In this document: piece by piece, positions 16,967-25,960 of the stretch
How the letters are laid out: every line of letters starts with the position of its first letter
Position numbering within the stretch: position 1 is the stretch's first letter
Assembly (NCBI RefSeq): GCF_001854325.1
Contig: NZ_CP017755.1
Coordinates: 1,426,001 to 1,490,000 of the forward strand
Reading direction: 5' to 3'
DNA: 64,000 bases
Source of the DNA: Cupriavidus malaysiensis
GTDB taxonomy: Bacteria > Pseudomonadota > Gammaproteobacteria > Burkholderiales > Burkholderiaceae
Made by a program: the position numbers and the translations under genes
Notes under the pieces: generated by a model
Told to the model about the DNA's origin: nothing
What the model saw: the letters and a program-made list of their open reading frames with translations, nothing else
Database searches by the model: none

Positions 16967-17746
16967 TCACGAGGCGAAGCGCTCGCGAAGCGCCCGCGTG
17001 GCGTCGCGGAACAGGTTCTGGTCGAGCCCGACGGCGACGAAGGCGGCGCCGCGCTCCAGGTAGCGGCGTGCGTCCGCCTCCACCGGGGCGAGGATGCCGA
17101 CCGCCTTGCCCGCGCGTTCGGCGGCGCCGAAGATGCGCTCCATCTCGGCCTGCACCTCGGGGTGGTTGGGGTTGCCGAGATGGCCGCAGGCGGCGGCGAG
17201 GTCGGACGGGCCGATGAAGACGCCATCGACGCCATCCACGGCGCAGATCGCCTCGGCGGCATCCACGCCCTTGCGGCTCTCGATCTGTACCAGCACGCAG
17301 ATATTGTCGTTGACCTGCGTGAAGTAGTCGGCGACGGTGCCGTAGCGGTTGGCGCGCTGGACCATGGACACGCCGCGCGTGCCCTGGGGCGGGTAGCGCG
17401 TCGCCGAGACCGCGCGCGCGGCTTCGTCGGCGCTTTCCACCATCGGGATCAGGAAATTGTAGAAGCCGATGTCGAGCAGGCGCTTGAGCAGGATGGGGTC
17501 GTTGGCGGGCGGCCGCACCACGGGCGCGCTGGCGCTGTCCTTCAGCGCCATCAACTGCGGCACGAAGCTCAGCACGTCATTGGGCGCGTGTTCGCCATCG
17601 AGCAGCAGCCAGTCGAAGCCGGCCAGGCCGAGGATCTCGGTGGTGGTGGGATTGGCCAGCGAGCACCAGCAGCCGATCTGGCGCTGGCGTGCCAGGATGG
17701 CCGAACGGAAGCGGTTGGGCAGCGGCGAGGGCAGGAGGGAAGGCAT
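16967..17746 (-). CDS. garL: 2-dehydro-3-deoxyglucarate aldolase-like (HpcH/HpaI family)
   Basis: A 259-residue class II aldolase of the HpcH/HpaI family, matching GarL in length (256 in E. coli). It shows [24 protein letters not shown] (metal/substrate region), [17 protein letters not shown], the Glu-containing [13 protein letters not shown], and [13 protein letters not shown]. The reaction in the family splits a 2-keto-3-deoxy acid to pyruvate plus tartronate semialdehyde or another aldehyde. The start at 17746 ([11 protein letters not shown]) is preceded by a gap of 62 bp from the UxaA-like gene. Together with the garR-like gene it forms the lower part of an aldarate-type pathway, but a HpaI-like role on another hydroxy-keto acid is possible given the tautomerase upstream. 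Confidence 0.88.
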   Translation of the reverse strand: MPSLLPSPLPNRFRSAILARQRQIGCWCSLANPTTTEILGLAGFDWLLLDGEHAPNDVLSFVPQLMALKDSASAPVVRPPANDPILLKRLLDIGFYNFLIPMVESADEAARAVSATRYPPQGTRGVSMVQRANRYGTVADYFTQVNDNICVLVQIESRKGVDAAEAICAVDGVDGVFIGPSDLAAACGHLGNPNHPEVQAEMERIFGAAERAGKAVGILAPVEADARRYLERGAAFVAVGLDQNLFRDATRALRERFAS

Positions 17747-17808
17747 GAGGATTCCTGTGCGGGATAAGGGAAGGCAGGCGGCGCGGCGGTGCGATGATGC
17801 GATTGCGT

Positions 17809-19332
17809 TCAGCCGGTGATGCCGATCTGCCACGGCGCGAATTCGTGGTCGCCCAGGCCGAGCAGTTCGCTTTTGCTGCGGCGGCCGGAGGCGGTGGCGA
17901 GGATGTCGGCGAAGATACGTTCGCCCATGCTCTCGATGGTGGCGGTGCCGTCGAGGATCTCGCCGCAATTGATGTCCATGTCCTCCTCCAGCCGGTGGTA
18001 CATCGGCGAGTTGGTGGCCAGCTTGAGCGAGGGCACCGGCTTGGCGCCGAACATCGAGCCGCGGCCGGTGGTGAAGCAGATCAGGTTGGCGCCGCTGGCG
18101 ATCTGGCCGGTGGCGGAGACCGGGTCGAAGCCCGGCGAATCCATGAACACCAGGCCCTTCTGCGCGATCGGCTCGGCGTAGCGGTAGACCCCCATCAGCG
18201 GGCCGGTGCCGCCCTTCATCGAGGAGCCCAGCGACTTCTCGAAGATATTGGCCAGGCCGCCGGCCTGGTTGCCCGGGCTGACGCGGCCGTTGATCTGCAC
18301 GTCGCGCCCGGCTGCGTAGACGTCCTTCCACCAGCGGATGCGCTCGACCAGCTTCTCGCCGATCTCGCGGCTGGCGGCACGGCGGGTCAGGGTGTGTTCG
18401 ACGCCATAGATCTCCGGCGTCTCCGACAGGATGGCGGTGCCGCCGTGGCGCACCAGCAGGTCCATGGCGGCGCCCAGCGCCGGGTTGGCGGTGATCGAGG
18501 AGAAGCTGTCGGAGCCGCCGCACTGCAGGCCGATGCTGATGTGCTCGGCGCTGACCGGCCGGCGCCGCGCGCGGTCGGCCTCGGGCAGCAGCGCCTGCAC
18601 CGCGGCCACGCCGGCCTCGATGGTCTTGCGCGTGCCGCCGGTGTCCTGCATGGTGAAGGGCACCAGGCGCGGGCCGGCCTGCAGGCCCTCGGCTTCCAGC
18701 AGGCCGGCGACCTGGTTGCGCTCGCAGCCCAGTCCCACCACCAGCACCGCGGCCAGGTTGGGATGGCGCATGTAGCCGGCCAGCGTGCGGCGCAGCAGCG
18801 CCATCGGCTCGCCGCTCATCTCCATGCCGCAGCCGGTGCTGTGCGCGAAGGCCACCACGCCATCGACGTTGGGATAGGCGGCCAGCCGCTCCGGCGTGAA
18901 CCACTCCGCGATCTTGTGCACCACCGTGGCGGAGCAGTTGACCGTGGCCACCACGCCGATGAAGTTGCGCGTGGCCACGCGGCCGTCGTCGCGCACATAG
19001 CCGTCGAAGGTGGCGCGCTGGTGTGCCGGCAGCACGGCGGCGGGGACGTAGTCGCGCGCGTGGGCGTAGTCGCGCTCGAATTCCTCGAAGGCGATGTTGT
19101 GCCCCGAGACCAGGCTGCCGGGCGCGATGTCGGTGCTGGCGAAGCCGATGGTGGTTTGGTACTTGAGGATCGGCTCGCCCTTGCGGATCTGCCGCGCCGC
19201 GATCTTGTAGCCGGCGGGCACCTGGGCGCGGACATGGAAATCCGCGCCGGGCACGGGGGTGCCGATGGCGAGGTCGGTGCGGGCGATCAGGACGTTGTCG
19301 CCGGCGTGCAGTCGGATCACGGGGGGGATCAT
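17809..19332 (-). CDS. UxaA/GarD-family dehydratase (altronate dehydratase-like)
   Basis: A 507-residue paralogue of the garD product. The N-terminal SAF domain begins [20 protein letters not shown]. The catalytic part has [74 protein letters not shown] and [10 protein letters not shown], all UxaA/GarD landmarks. The family dehydrates altronate, galactarate, threo-aldonates and similar sugar acids, and specificity cannot be told from sequence. Its SAF domain is fused to the catalytic domain, as in UxaA and GarD. A good ribosome site (AGGAG) precedes the ATG. It is the upstream enzyme for the aldolase/reductase pair and defines this operon as sugar-acid catabolism. Confidence 0.88.
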   Translation of the reverse strand: MIPPVIRLHAGDNVLIARTDLAIGTPVPGADFHVRAQVPAGYKIAARQIRKGEPILKYQTTIGFASTDIAPGSLVSGHNIAFEEFERDYAHARDYVPAAVLPAHQRATFDGYVRDDGRVATRNFIGVVATVNCSATVVHKIAEWFTPERLAAYPNVDGVVAFAHSTGCGMEMSGEPMALLRRTLAGYMRHPNLAAVLVVGLGCERNQVAGLLEAEGLQAGPRLVPFTMQDTGGTRKTIEAGVAAVQALLPEADRARRRPVSAEHISIGLQCGGSDSFSSITANPALGAAMDLLVRHGGTAILSETPEIYGVEHTLTRRAASREIGEKLVERIRWWKDVYAAGRDVQINGRVSPGNQAGGLANIFEKSLGSSMKGGTGPLMGVYRYAEPIAQKGLVFMDSPGFDPVSATGQIASGANLICFTTGRGSMFGAKPVPSLKLATNSPMYHRLEEDMDINCGEILDGTATIESMGERIFADILATASGRRSKSELLGLGDHEFAPWQIGITG

Positions 19333-19437
19333 GCGGGGGTCTCCTTGTTCTGGTGGGGGGGCGCCGCATGGCGCCGGCTCGCCCCGGCGCGCGGCGGCGG
19401 CCTGCCGGCGGCCAGCGCCGCCGGCAGGCCAGGCGGG

Positions 19438-19809
19438 TCAGCTCGCGCTGGTGATGACCTGCTTGGCGTAGCTGGCGCGCTCCATCTCGGCCACTTCCAC
19501 GCTCACCTGCACTTCGCCGCCGGCCAGCGGGCGCACGGCTTCGGCGATGACGTCGCATACGGCCTGGCCGAGCGCGCGGCGCGTGGCCAGCTCGCGCCCG
19601 TCGAGGATGCACAGGCGTGCATGGACGAAGGCACGCTCGCGCGCCTCGGTGCCCTGGCGGTAGACCGGCAGGGTGATGCAGCGCGACTTGATGTCGGCTT
19701 CCTGGAACTGGCCGCTGGCCAGCAGGGCGGCGTTGACCTCGTCGAGCAGCTCTTCCTGCGAGCGGTTCAGGCGGGTGTTTTCCGTGAGTTCGATGGTGAC
19801 GTGCGGCAT
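19438..19809 (-). CDS. 5-carboxymethyl-2-hydroxymuconate isomerase-like tautomerase
   Basis: A 123-residue protein with the fold signature of the HpaF/CHMI tautomerase family (HpaF is 126 residues). It begins [12 protein letters not shown], providing the N-terminal proline that acts as catalytic base after Met removal. Other features are [15 protein letters not shown] and [13 protein letters not shown]. In homoprotocatechuate degradation this enzyme isomerises a hydroxymuconate; here no ring-cleavage genes are nearby. It more likely tautomerises or epimerises an enol/keto intermediate of the sugar-acid pathway (inference). It lies 64 bp after the Ldh-family gene and 105 bp before the UxaA-like gene in the same operon. 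Confidence 0.85.
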   Translation of the reverse strand: MPHVTIELTENTRLNRSQEELLDEVNAALLASGQFQEADIKSRCITLPVYRQGTEARERAFVHARLCILDGRELATRRALGQAVCDVIAEAVRPLAGGEVQVSVEVAEMERASYAKQVITSAS

Positions 19810-19873
19810 GTGGCTTCCAATCGGGTGATACAGAGACAGATGATGCGGGTGCTACGGATGAGGCGCTCCGACG

Positions 19874-20965
19874 TCAGGCGGCCAGGCGCGACAGCGGTCC
19901 CGGTGAGCTGCCGCGCGCGGCTTGCACGCGGGCGGCGGCATCGTCGAGCTGCGCCAGCGTGCCGGCGTCCACCGGCACCCATTCCGCGCGGGCGCGGCGC
20001 CAGGCGCGCTCGGGTTCGCCCGGCAACTGTACGCCTGCGCAGCCTGGCTGGAGCGCCGACGAGCGGATCCAGTCGACGAAGGCCTCGACCTCGTGGCCGA
20101 AGCTGGTGCTGCTGCCCAGCCGCGCCGGATCGAAGACCAGGGCCAGCATATTGTTCCAGACCGCGTGCTCGTGCGTCAGCGTCTCCGGACGGATGGTGTG
20201 GCCGCCGGTGACCGCGGCGCCCAGCAGCTCGCACATCACCGCCAGCACATAGCCCTTGTGCTCGCCGAAGCTGCGCAGCGCGCCCTGGGGCGCACCGGCC
20301 GGCGGGAACATCACGCCCGGGTCCTCGGTGGGGTGGCCGGCCGCGTCCAGCAGGCAGCCCGGCGGGACCGGCACTTCCTTGTTGTGGGCGACCCGTACCT
20401 TGCCCAGCGCGATCGCGCTGGTGGCGAAGTCCAGCACCAGCGGCGCCTGCCCGGGCACCGGCACGCCGATGGTGAAGGGATTGGTGCCGTAGCGGGCCTG
20501 GTAGCCGCCATGCGGGGCCACGATAGGTTTGGACAGCACGTTGACGAAGTGGATGGAGATCAGGCCGGCGGCGCTGGCCTGCTCGGCCCAGTGGCCGACC
20601 CGCCCCAGGTGGTGCGAGCGGCGCAGCCCCATCACGCAGACGCCGTGTTCGCGCGCGCGGCCGATGGCCAGTGCCATCGCCTGCTCGGTGACCGCCTGGC
20701 CCATGCCGCGGTTGCCGTCCAGGCTCAGCATGGCGCCGGTGTCGTGCAGCACGCTCACCTGCTGGTTGAGCTGGAGCTGGTCGCCCAGCCATGACAGTAC
20801 GTACTTCGGGATCATGCCGACGCCGTGCGAGTCGTGGCCGGCGAGGTTGGCGCCGACCAGGTGGTCGGCGGTCAGGCGGGCTTCGCGGGCGTCGCAGCCG
20901 GCGGCGAGCCAGAGCTCGTCGACCCAGCGGTGCAGGGCGTCGGTGGGAATGCGGGATTCGCTCAT
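19874..20965 (-). CDS. Ldh family oxidoreductase (malate/L-lactate/ureidoglycolate dehydrogenase type)
   Basis: A 363-residue NAD(P)-dependent dehydrogenase of the LDH2/MDHG family. It has the family pattern GANLAGHDSHGVGMIPKY, with the catalytic histidine, then VMGLRRSHHLGRVGHWAEQA, TNPFTIGVPVPG, VLDFATSAIALGKVRVA and GEHKGYVLAVMCELLGAAVTGG. Members oxidise or reduce 2-hydroxy acids such as malate, sulfolactate or 2,3-diketogulonate. It is the second gene of the leftward operon, after the Bug protein, and a paralogue (24856-25929) lies in the divergent unit, so the locus has two 2-hydroxy-acid dehydrogenases that may act on epimers or successive intermediates. Confidence 0.9.
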   Translation of the reverse strand: MSESRIPTDALHRWVDELWLAAGCDAREARLTADHLVGANLAGHDSHGVGMIPKYVLSWLGDQLQLNQQVSVLHDTGAMLSLDGNRGMGQAVTEQAMALAIGRAREHGVCVMGLRRSHHLGRVGHWAEQASAAGLISIHFVNVLSKPIVAPHGGYQARYGTNPFTIGVPVPGQAPLVLDFATSAIALGKVRVAHNKEVPVPPGCLLDAAGHPTEDPGVMFPPAGAPQGALRSFGEHKGYVLAVMCELLGAAVTGGHTIRPETLTHEHAVWNNMLALVFDPARLGSSTSFGHEVEAFVDWIRSSALQPGCAGVQLPGEPERAWRRARAEWVPVDAGTLAQLDDAAARVQAARGSSPGPLSRLAA

Positions 20966-21188
20966 GGGATGTCTGAGGTGGGCTATCAGGGGTGGGCGAT
21001 GGCTGGCGGCAGGGCGGGCTTGCCGGCGTGGCGCAATGCGGGTTCGCTCGGTCGCGGCCCGAGGGGCCGGCCGGCGCGCAGGTGTGTGCCGGCGGCCGGA
21101 CCCTCATGATAGCGCCCGGCGGCTCCGGCGCCACATGACGCTGCAAGGAGCCACATGGCGCCGGGCAAGGTGATCGAGCCGCGGTCGC

Positions 21189-22184
21189 TCATTCGAGCCG
21201 GATGCCGGCGCTCTTGACCAGCTGGCCCCACTTTGCCACCTCGGCCTTCTGGAAGGCGCCGAGCTGGGCCGGGCCGGCACCCGAGGGCTCGATGCCGAGC
21301 TGGGCCAGGCGGCCACGCACGGCCGGGTCGGCGAGGATCTTGCCGATCTCGCCGGCGAGGCGGTCCACCACCGGTGCCGGCGTGCCGGCCGGCGCGAAGA
21401 TGGCCTGCCAGGAGACGATCTCGTAACCCTTGAGCCCGGCCTCCGCCAGCGTGGGCACGTCGGGCAGCTCGCCGGCGCGCTTGCTGCCGGTAGTGGCCAG
21501 CGCGCGCAGCTTGCCGGACTGGATCAGTGGCATGGCCGCCACGCTGTTCTCGAACACCAGGTCGACCTGCTTGCCGAGCAGGGCCTGCATGGCCGGGCTG
21601 CTGCCCTTGTAGGGCACGTGCAGCAGCTTGACGTCCGCCAGCTTGGCGAAGAGCTCGCCGGCCAGGTGCTGCGAGGTGCCGTTGCCGGACGAGCCGAAGG
21701 TGACCTGGGTGCCAGGCACGCGCGCGGCGGCGATCACGTCCTGCACGCTCTTCCACGGGCTGTCGGCATTGACCACCAGCACGTTCGGCAGGGTGCCGAT
21801 CAGCGCCACCGGTTGGAACTGCTTGACCGGGTCATAGGGCATCCTGGGATAGAGGCTGACGTTGATGGCATGCGAGCTGATGGTGCCGCCGACCAGCGTG
21901 TAGCCGTCCGGGGCCGCCTTGGCGACGTAGTCGGAGCCGATATTGCCGCCCGCGCCGGCGCGGTTCTCCACCACCACCGGCTGGCCCAGCGCGACCGAGA
22001 GGCGCTGGCCGATCAGGCGGCCCAGCACGTCGGTGGTGCCGCCGGCGGCGAAGGGCACCACGTAGTTGATCGGCTTGCTCGGCCATTTGTCCTGGGCGTG
22101 GGCCTGGGTGGCGGGCAGGGCAGTCATGCAGGAAAGGCAAAGCGCAGCGAATGCTGCCCGGTGGCGGGAGGGCAGGGTGGGCAT
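21189..22184 (-). CDS. Bug/TctC family solute-binding protein, first gene of the sugar-acid operon
   Basis: A 331-residue periplasmic binding protein. The signal peptide (RHRAAFAALCLSCMTALPATQAHA) is followed by the mature start QDKWPSKPINYVVPFAAGGTTDVLGR. Family motifs VVENRAGAGGNIG, LLHVPYKGSSPAMQAL and GTPAPVVDRL are present. The start at 22184 (MPTLPSRHR) has an AGGAG ribosome site 8 bases upstream, so longer in-frame versions are unlikely. It heads the leftward operon and lies 278 bp from the divergent ThDP-enzyme gene. It probably delivers the acid that the operon degrades; the TctAB membrane partners are not nearby. Confidence 0.93.
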   Translation of the reverse strand: MPTLPSRHRAAFAALCLSCMTALPATQAHAQDKWPSKPINYVVPFAAGGTTDVLGRLIGQRLSVALGQPVVVENRAGAGGNIGSDYVAKAAPDGYTLVGGTISSHAINVSLYPRMPYDPVKQFQPVALIGTLPNVLVVNADSPWKSVQDVIAAARVPGTQVTFGSSGNGTSQHLAGELFAKLADVKLLHVPYKGSSPAMQALLGKQVDLVFENSVAAMPLIQSGKLRALATTGSKRAGELPDVPTLAEAGLKGYEIVSWQAIFAPAGTPAPVVDRLAGEIGKILADPAVRGRLAQLGIEPSGAGPAQLGAFQKAEVAKWGQLVKSAGIRLE

Positions 22185-22462
22185 GGCGGTAGTCTCCTGT
22201 GTTCTTTTATATGTGGGGCGGCACTTGCGGATCCGCGCGGGGCACGCCGGGCGTGGCGGGATACGGTGGCCTGCCGCCAATCTACACGCCGCGCGGGGGA
22301 CGAGCCTTGCGCTGGATGCATAGCAGAAATGCGCCAGGTGCCGGGCGCTGCCCGCGGCACCGACGCACACTGGCGGACATCCCGGCTTCTCCGAGGAGGC
22401 CGGGCGGACCGGCAGCCGCTTGCGCTGCCGGCAGCGCAAGCGCCCGCACAGACCACACCGAC

Positions 22463-24184
22463 ATGACCCGCACGCCACCCGCCTCCGCCTCCGCCTCCGC
22501 TTCCGCATCCGGCCAGCCCCAGCCGCTTTCCGACACCCGCCGCCGCAGCGGCGGCCGCGCCCTGGTCGATGCCCTGCGTATCCATGGCGCCGAGCGCATC
22601 TTCTGCGTGCCCGGCGAGAGCTTCCTCGACGTGCTCGATGCCCTGCACGATCAGCCCGCCATCGACCTGGTGGTGTGCAAGCACGAGGGCGCCGCGGCCA
22701 ATATGGCCGAGGCCGACGGCAAGCTGACCGGGCGCCCCGGCATCTGCTTCGTCACGCGCGGGCCGGGCGCCACGCACGCGAGCATCGGTGTGCATATCGC
22801 CGCGCAGGACTCGACGCCGATGATTCTCTTCGTGGGCCAGATCGCACGCGGCCACAAGGGGCGCGAGGCCTTCCAGGAGGTCGACTATGCCGCCATGTTC
22901 GGCGGCATGGCCAAATGGGCGGCCGAGATCGACGATGCCGAGCGCATCCCGGAGATGGTGGCGCGCGCCTTCCGCGTGGCGACCTCGGGCCGGCCGGGCC
23001 CGGTGGTGCTGGCGCTGCCCGAAGACGTGCTCGACGGCGAATGCGCCTGCGCCGACACTGCGCCATACCGCCCGGTCAGCGCGGCACCGTCCGCGGCCGA
23101 TGCATCCGCCCTGGGCGAGATCCTGCGCGGGGCGCAGCGGCCGCTGGTGATCGCCGGCGGCGCCAACTGGAGCGACGCCGCGGCGGCGGCTTTCTCCCGC
23201 TTTGTCCAGGCCTGGAACCTGCCGGTGGCCTGCGCCTTCCGCCGCCAGGACGTGTTCGACAACCGCGACGCGCACTACGCCGGCCACCTGAGCCTGGGCA
23301 TGAACGCGCGCCTGGCCGAGCGCGTGCGCCAGGCCGATGTGATCCTCGCCTTCGGCACCCGCCTGGGCGACATCGCCACCGATGGCTATACCTTGCTGGA
23401 CGTGCCCCGTCCGCGCCAGCGCCTGATCCACCTGCATGCCGACAGCGCGGAACTGGGCCGGGTCTACCAGCCCGTGCTGGCCATCCAGAGCGGCATCGAA
23501 GCGGGTGCGGAGATGCTGGCGACCCTGCCGGCCCCGGCTTCCGCGCCTTGGGCCGAATGGACGGCCGGCGCGCACGCCGACCACCTCGCCTTCGCCGCAC
23601 TGCCGGCGCCCCATGCGGAACTGAGCGGGGTCGACCTGGGGGCGGCGGTCGCCCACCTCGACCGCGTGCTGCCCGACGACGCCATCCTCAGCAACGGCGC
23701 CGGCAACTACACCGTCTGGCTGCACCGCTTCTATGCCTACCGTCGTCCCCGCACCGAGCTGGCGCCGACCTGCGGCGCCATGGGCTACGGACTGCCGGCC
23801 GCCATCGCCGCCAAGCTGCGCGCGCCCGAGCGCACCGTGGTCTGCTTCGCCGGCGACGGCTGCTTCCTGATGTATCCGCAGGAACTGGCCACGGCGGCGC
23901 AGGCCGGCGCCAACCTCATCGTGGTGGTGGTCAACAACGGCATGTACGGCACCATTCGCATGCACCAGGAGAAGCGCTACCCGGGCCGCGTCAGCGGCAC
24001 CGGCATCGCCACCCCGGACTTCGTGCAGATGGCGCAGGCCTGTGGCGCCTGGGCCGAGCGCATCGAGCGCACCGAGGACTTTGCCGCGGCCTTCGAGCGT
24101 GCCCGCGCGGCGGGCCGGCCGGCACTGCTCGAGCTGATCACCGATGCGCGCCAGATCACGCCGGCGATGCGGCTGGCCGACTGA
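22463..24184 (+). CDS. thiamine diphosphate-dependent enzyme, acetolactate synthase-like large subunit
   Basis: A 573-residue ThDP enzyme with the three-domain ALS/POX layout. The N-terminal Pyr domain (residues about 20-190) has GAERIFCVPGESFLDVLDAL and the catalytic glutamate in VVCKHEGAAANMAEADGK. A central Rossmann-like domain follows. The C-terminal PP domain carries the ThDP motif GDGCFLMYPQEL...NN (about 470-500). The start at 22463 is followed by an Ala-Ser run coded by five hexamers (22481-22510). The family includes acetolactate synthase, glyoxylate carboligase and sulfoacetaldehyde acetyltransferase. With no regulatory subunit nearby and a catabolic setting, a carboligase or decarboxylase acting on a keto acid is likely. 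The last 15 bp are duplicated in tandem. Confidence 0.88.
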   Translation: MTRTPPASASASASASGQPQPLSDTRRRSGGRALVDALRIHGAERIFCVPGESFLDVLDALHDQPAIDLVVCKHEGAAANMAEADGKLTGRPGICFVTRGPGATHASIGVHIAAQDSTPMILFVGQIARGHKGREAFQEVDYAAMFGGMAKWAAEIDDAERIPEMVARAFRVATSGRPGPVVLALPEDVLDGECACADTAPYRPVSAAPSAADASALGEILRGAQRPLVIAGGANWSDAAAAAFSRFVQAWNLPVACAFRRQDVFDNRDAHYAGHLSLGMNARLAERVRQADVILAFGTRLGDIATDGYTLLDVPRPRQRLIHLHADSAELGRVYQPVLAIQSGIEAGAEMLATLPAPASAPWAEWTAGAHADHLAFAALPAPHAELSGVDLGAAVAHLDRVLPDDAILSNGAGNYTVWLHRFYAYRRPRTELAPTCGAMGYGLPAAIAAKLRAPERTVVCFAGDGCFLMYPQELATAAQAGANLIVVVVNNGMYGTIRMHQEKRYPGRVSGTGIATPDFVQMAQACGAWAERIERTEDFAAAFERARAAGRPALLELITDARQITPAMRLAD

Positions 24185-24200
24185 GGGCTGGCCGACTGAG
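24171..24200 (+). repeat. perfect 15-bp tandem duplication at the ThDP-enzyme stop codon
   Basis: GGCTGGCCGACTGAG occurs twice in direct succession (24171-24185 and 24186-24200). The first copy encodes the last residues and the stop of the ThDP enzyme; the second is in the intergenic sequence before the truncated Bug remnant. This is the mark of a recent slippage or repair event at the junction. Confidence 0.9.
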
Positions 24201-24248
24201 CAGGACCGGGCGCGGCCGCGCACCGCGCCGGCAAGGACCCGCCCACAG

Positions 24249-24827
24249 CTGCCGGTCAACAACGTTGCCGAACTGACGCGCTACGTGAAGCAGGCCAACG
24301 GCAAGGTGACCTTCGCCTCGTCCGGTACCGGCACCTCCATCCACCTGTCGGGCGAGCTGTACAAGGTGATGACGGGCACCTCGATGATCCATGTGCCTTA
24401 CAAGGGTAGCGCGCTGGCCGACACCGACCTGATGGCCGGCCAGGTGCAGCTGATGTTCGACAACGCGCCGACCGCGCTGCCTTTCGTCAAGGGCGGCAAG
24501 CTCAAGGCCCTGGCCGTGACCGGCGCCAGGCGCATGAATGCGCTGCCCAATGTGCCGACCATGGAGGAGGCCGGGCTGCACGGCTTCGTCACCGGCTCCT
24601 GGTTCGGCGTGTTCGCGCCGGCGGGCACGCCGCGCGAGATCGTCGCGCGCCTGAGCGACACCATCGTCGCCGCCGTGCGCCGGCCTGACATCCGCGCGCT
24701 GCTGCTCAATGCCGGCGCCGAGCCGGATCCCAAGCCGGCGCCCGAGTTCCAGGCCTTCGCGTTGGCCGAGAAGGCGCGCTGGGAGAAGGTGATCAAGGCG
24801 GCCGGCGTGTCGGGCGACGCAGATTGA
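24249..24827 (+). pseudogene. 5'-truncated Bug/TctC solute-binding protein remnant
   Basis: About 192 codons match the C-terminal 60% of a Bug protein: VTFASSGTGTSIHLSGELYK, MIHVPYKGSALADTDLMAGQ, LMFDNAPTALPFVKGGKLKALAVTGARR and the closing GTPREIVARLSDTI region are intact up to a normal stop. The signal peptide, the first roughly 130 residues and any credible start codon or ribosome site are missing. The upstream 64 bp back to the ThDP-enzyme stop has no Bug similarity. Compared with the intact Bug at 1924-2970, the match begins at the equivalent of residue about 155. The frame is otherwise undamaged, suggesting a recent deletion that fused it behind the ThDP gene. A cytoplasmic fragment could be made but would not work in uptake. 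Confidence 0.8.
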
Positions 24828-24855
24828 GCCAGGAACCGGGAGCCAGGAGAGCGAG

Positions 24856-25929
24856 ATGAAGGAAGAGACGCAGACGGTGCGCCACGACAGCGCGGCGCTG
24901 GTGGAACTGGCCGGCAGCCTGCTGCGCAGCGCGGGCATGCCGGGTGACCGTGCCGACGACGTGGCGGCGATCCTGGTCGAGGCCGACCTGATGGGGCACG
25001 ACACCCACGGGCTGCAACTGCTGCCGACCTACCTGGCCGAGATCGAGAGCGGCAGCATGGCGGTGCAGGGCGACTACACGGTGCTGAGCGAGCGCGCCGC
25101 GGTGGCCACCTGGGACGGCCATCGCCTGCCCGGCCCGTGGCTGACGCTGCGCGCGCTCGACGCCGCCATGGCACGCGCGCGCGACTACGGCACCGGCACC
25201 GTGACGATCCGGCGCAGCCACCACATCGCCTGCCTGGCCGCCTACCTGGAGCGCGCCACGCAGGCTGGCTACGTGATGCTGCTGTTCTCGTCGGCACCGG
25301 CCGCGGCCACCGTGGCGCCGTTCGGCGGCACCCGCGCGGTGTTCTCGCCCAGCCCGCTGGCGGTCGGTTTCCCGACGCCGCGCGGTCCGGTGCTGATCGA
25401 CGTCTCCACCTCCATCACCACCAACGGCCTGACCGGACGCCTCTACCGGGAAGGGAAGCGCCTGCCGCATCCGTGGCTGATCGACGCGCAAGGCCATCCC
25501 AGCGACGACCCCGCCGTGCTGTTCGCGCCGCAGGCCGGCTCCATCCTGCCGCTGGGCGGGCTCGACGCCGGCCACAAGGGCTTCGCCCTGTCGCTGATGG
25601 TGGAAGCGCTGACCGCCGGCCTGTCCGGCCACGGCCGCGACGACCCGGGCAAGCGCTGGGGCAATACCGTCTTCCTGCAGGTGCTCGATCCCGAGGCCTT
25701 TGCCGGCGGCGAGGCCTTCGCCCACCAGATGGGCTGGGTCGCCGGGGCCTGCGCCGACAACCCGCCGCGGCCCGGCGTCGATGCCGTGCGCCTGCCCGGC
25801 CAGGGCGCGCTGGCACGCAAGGCGCGCCAGCTGCGCGACGGCGTGGCGCTCAATCCGGCCATCGTGCCGCAGTTGGCGCCATGGCTGGAGAAGTACGGCG
25901 TGGCGATGCCGGCGCCGGTGGCCGGTTAG
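24856..25929 (+). CDS. second Ldh family oxidoreductase (LDH2/MDHG type)
   Basis: A 357-residue paralogue of the gene at 19874-20965. Motifs are EADLMGHDTHGLQLLPTYLAE with the catalytic His, VTIRRSHHIACLAAYLE, FSPSPLAVGFPTP, VLIDVSTSITTNGLTG and LDAGHKGFALSLMVEALTAG. It has a good ribosome site (AGGAG about 8 bases before the ATG) and follows the Bug remnant by 28 bp, so it was probably part of a ThDP enzyme-Bug-dehydrogenase unit before the Bug gene lost its 5' end. The substrate is likely a 2-hydroxy or 2-keto acid and cannot be specified. It converges on the IclR gene with about 30 bp between stops. Confidence 0.9.
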   Translation: MKEETQTVRHDSAALVELAGSLLRSAGMPGDRADDVAAILVEADLMGHDTHGLQLLPTYLAEIESGSMAVQGDYTVLSERAAVATWDGHRLPGPWLTLRALDAAMARARDYGTGTVTIRRSHHIACLAAYLERATQAGYVMLLFSSAPAAATVAPFGGTRAVFSPSPLAVGFPTPRGPVLIDVSTSITTNGLTGRLYREGKRLPHPWLIDAQGHPSDDPAVLFAPQAGSILPLGGLDAGHKGFALSLMVEALTAGLSGHGRDDPGKRWGNTVFLQVLDPEAFAGGEAFAHQMGWVAGACADNPPRPGVDAVRLPGQGALARKARQLRDGVALNPAIVPQLAPWLEKYGVAMPAPVAG

Positions 25930-25960
25930 GGCGGGCCCGGCACGCGCCCCGGTGCCGCCT

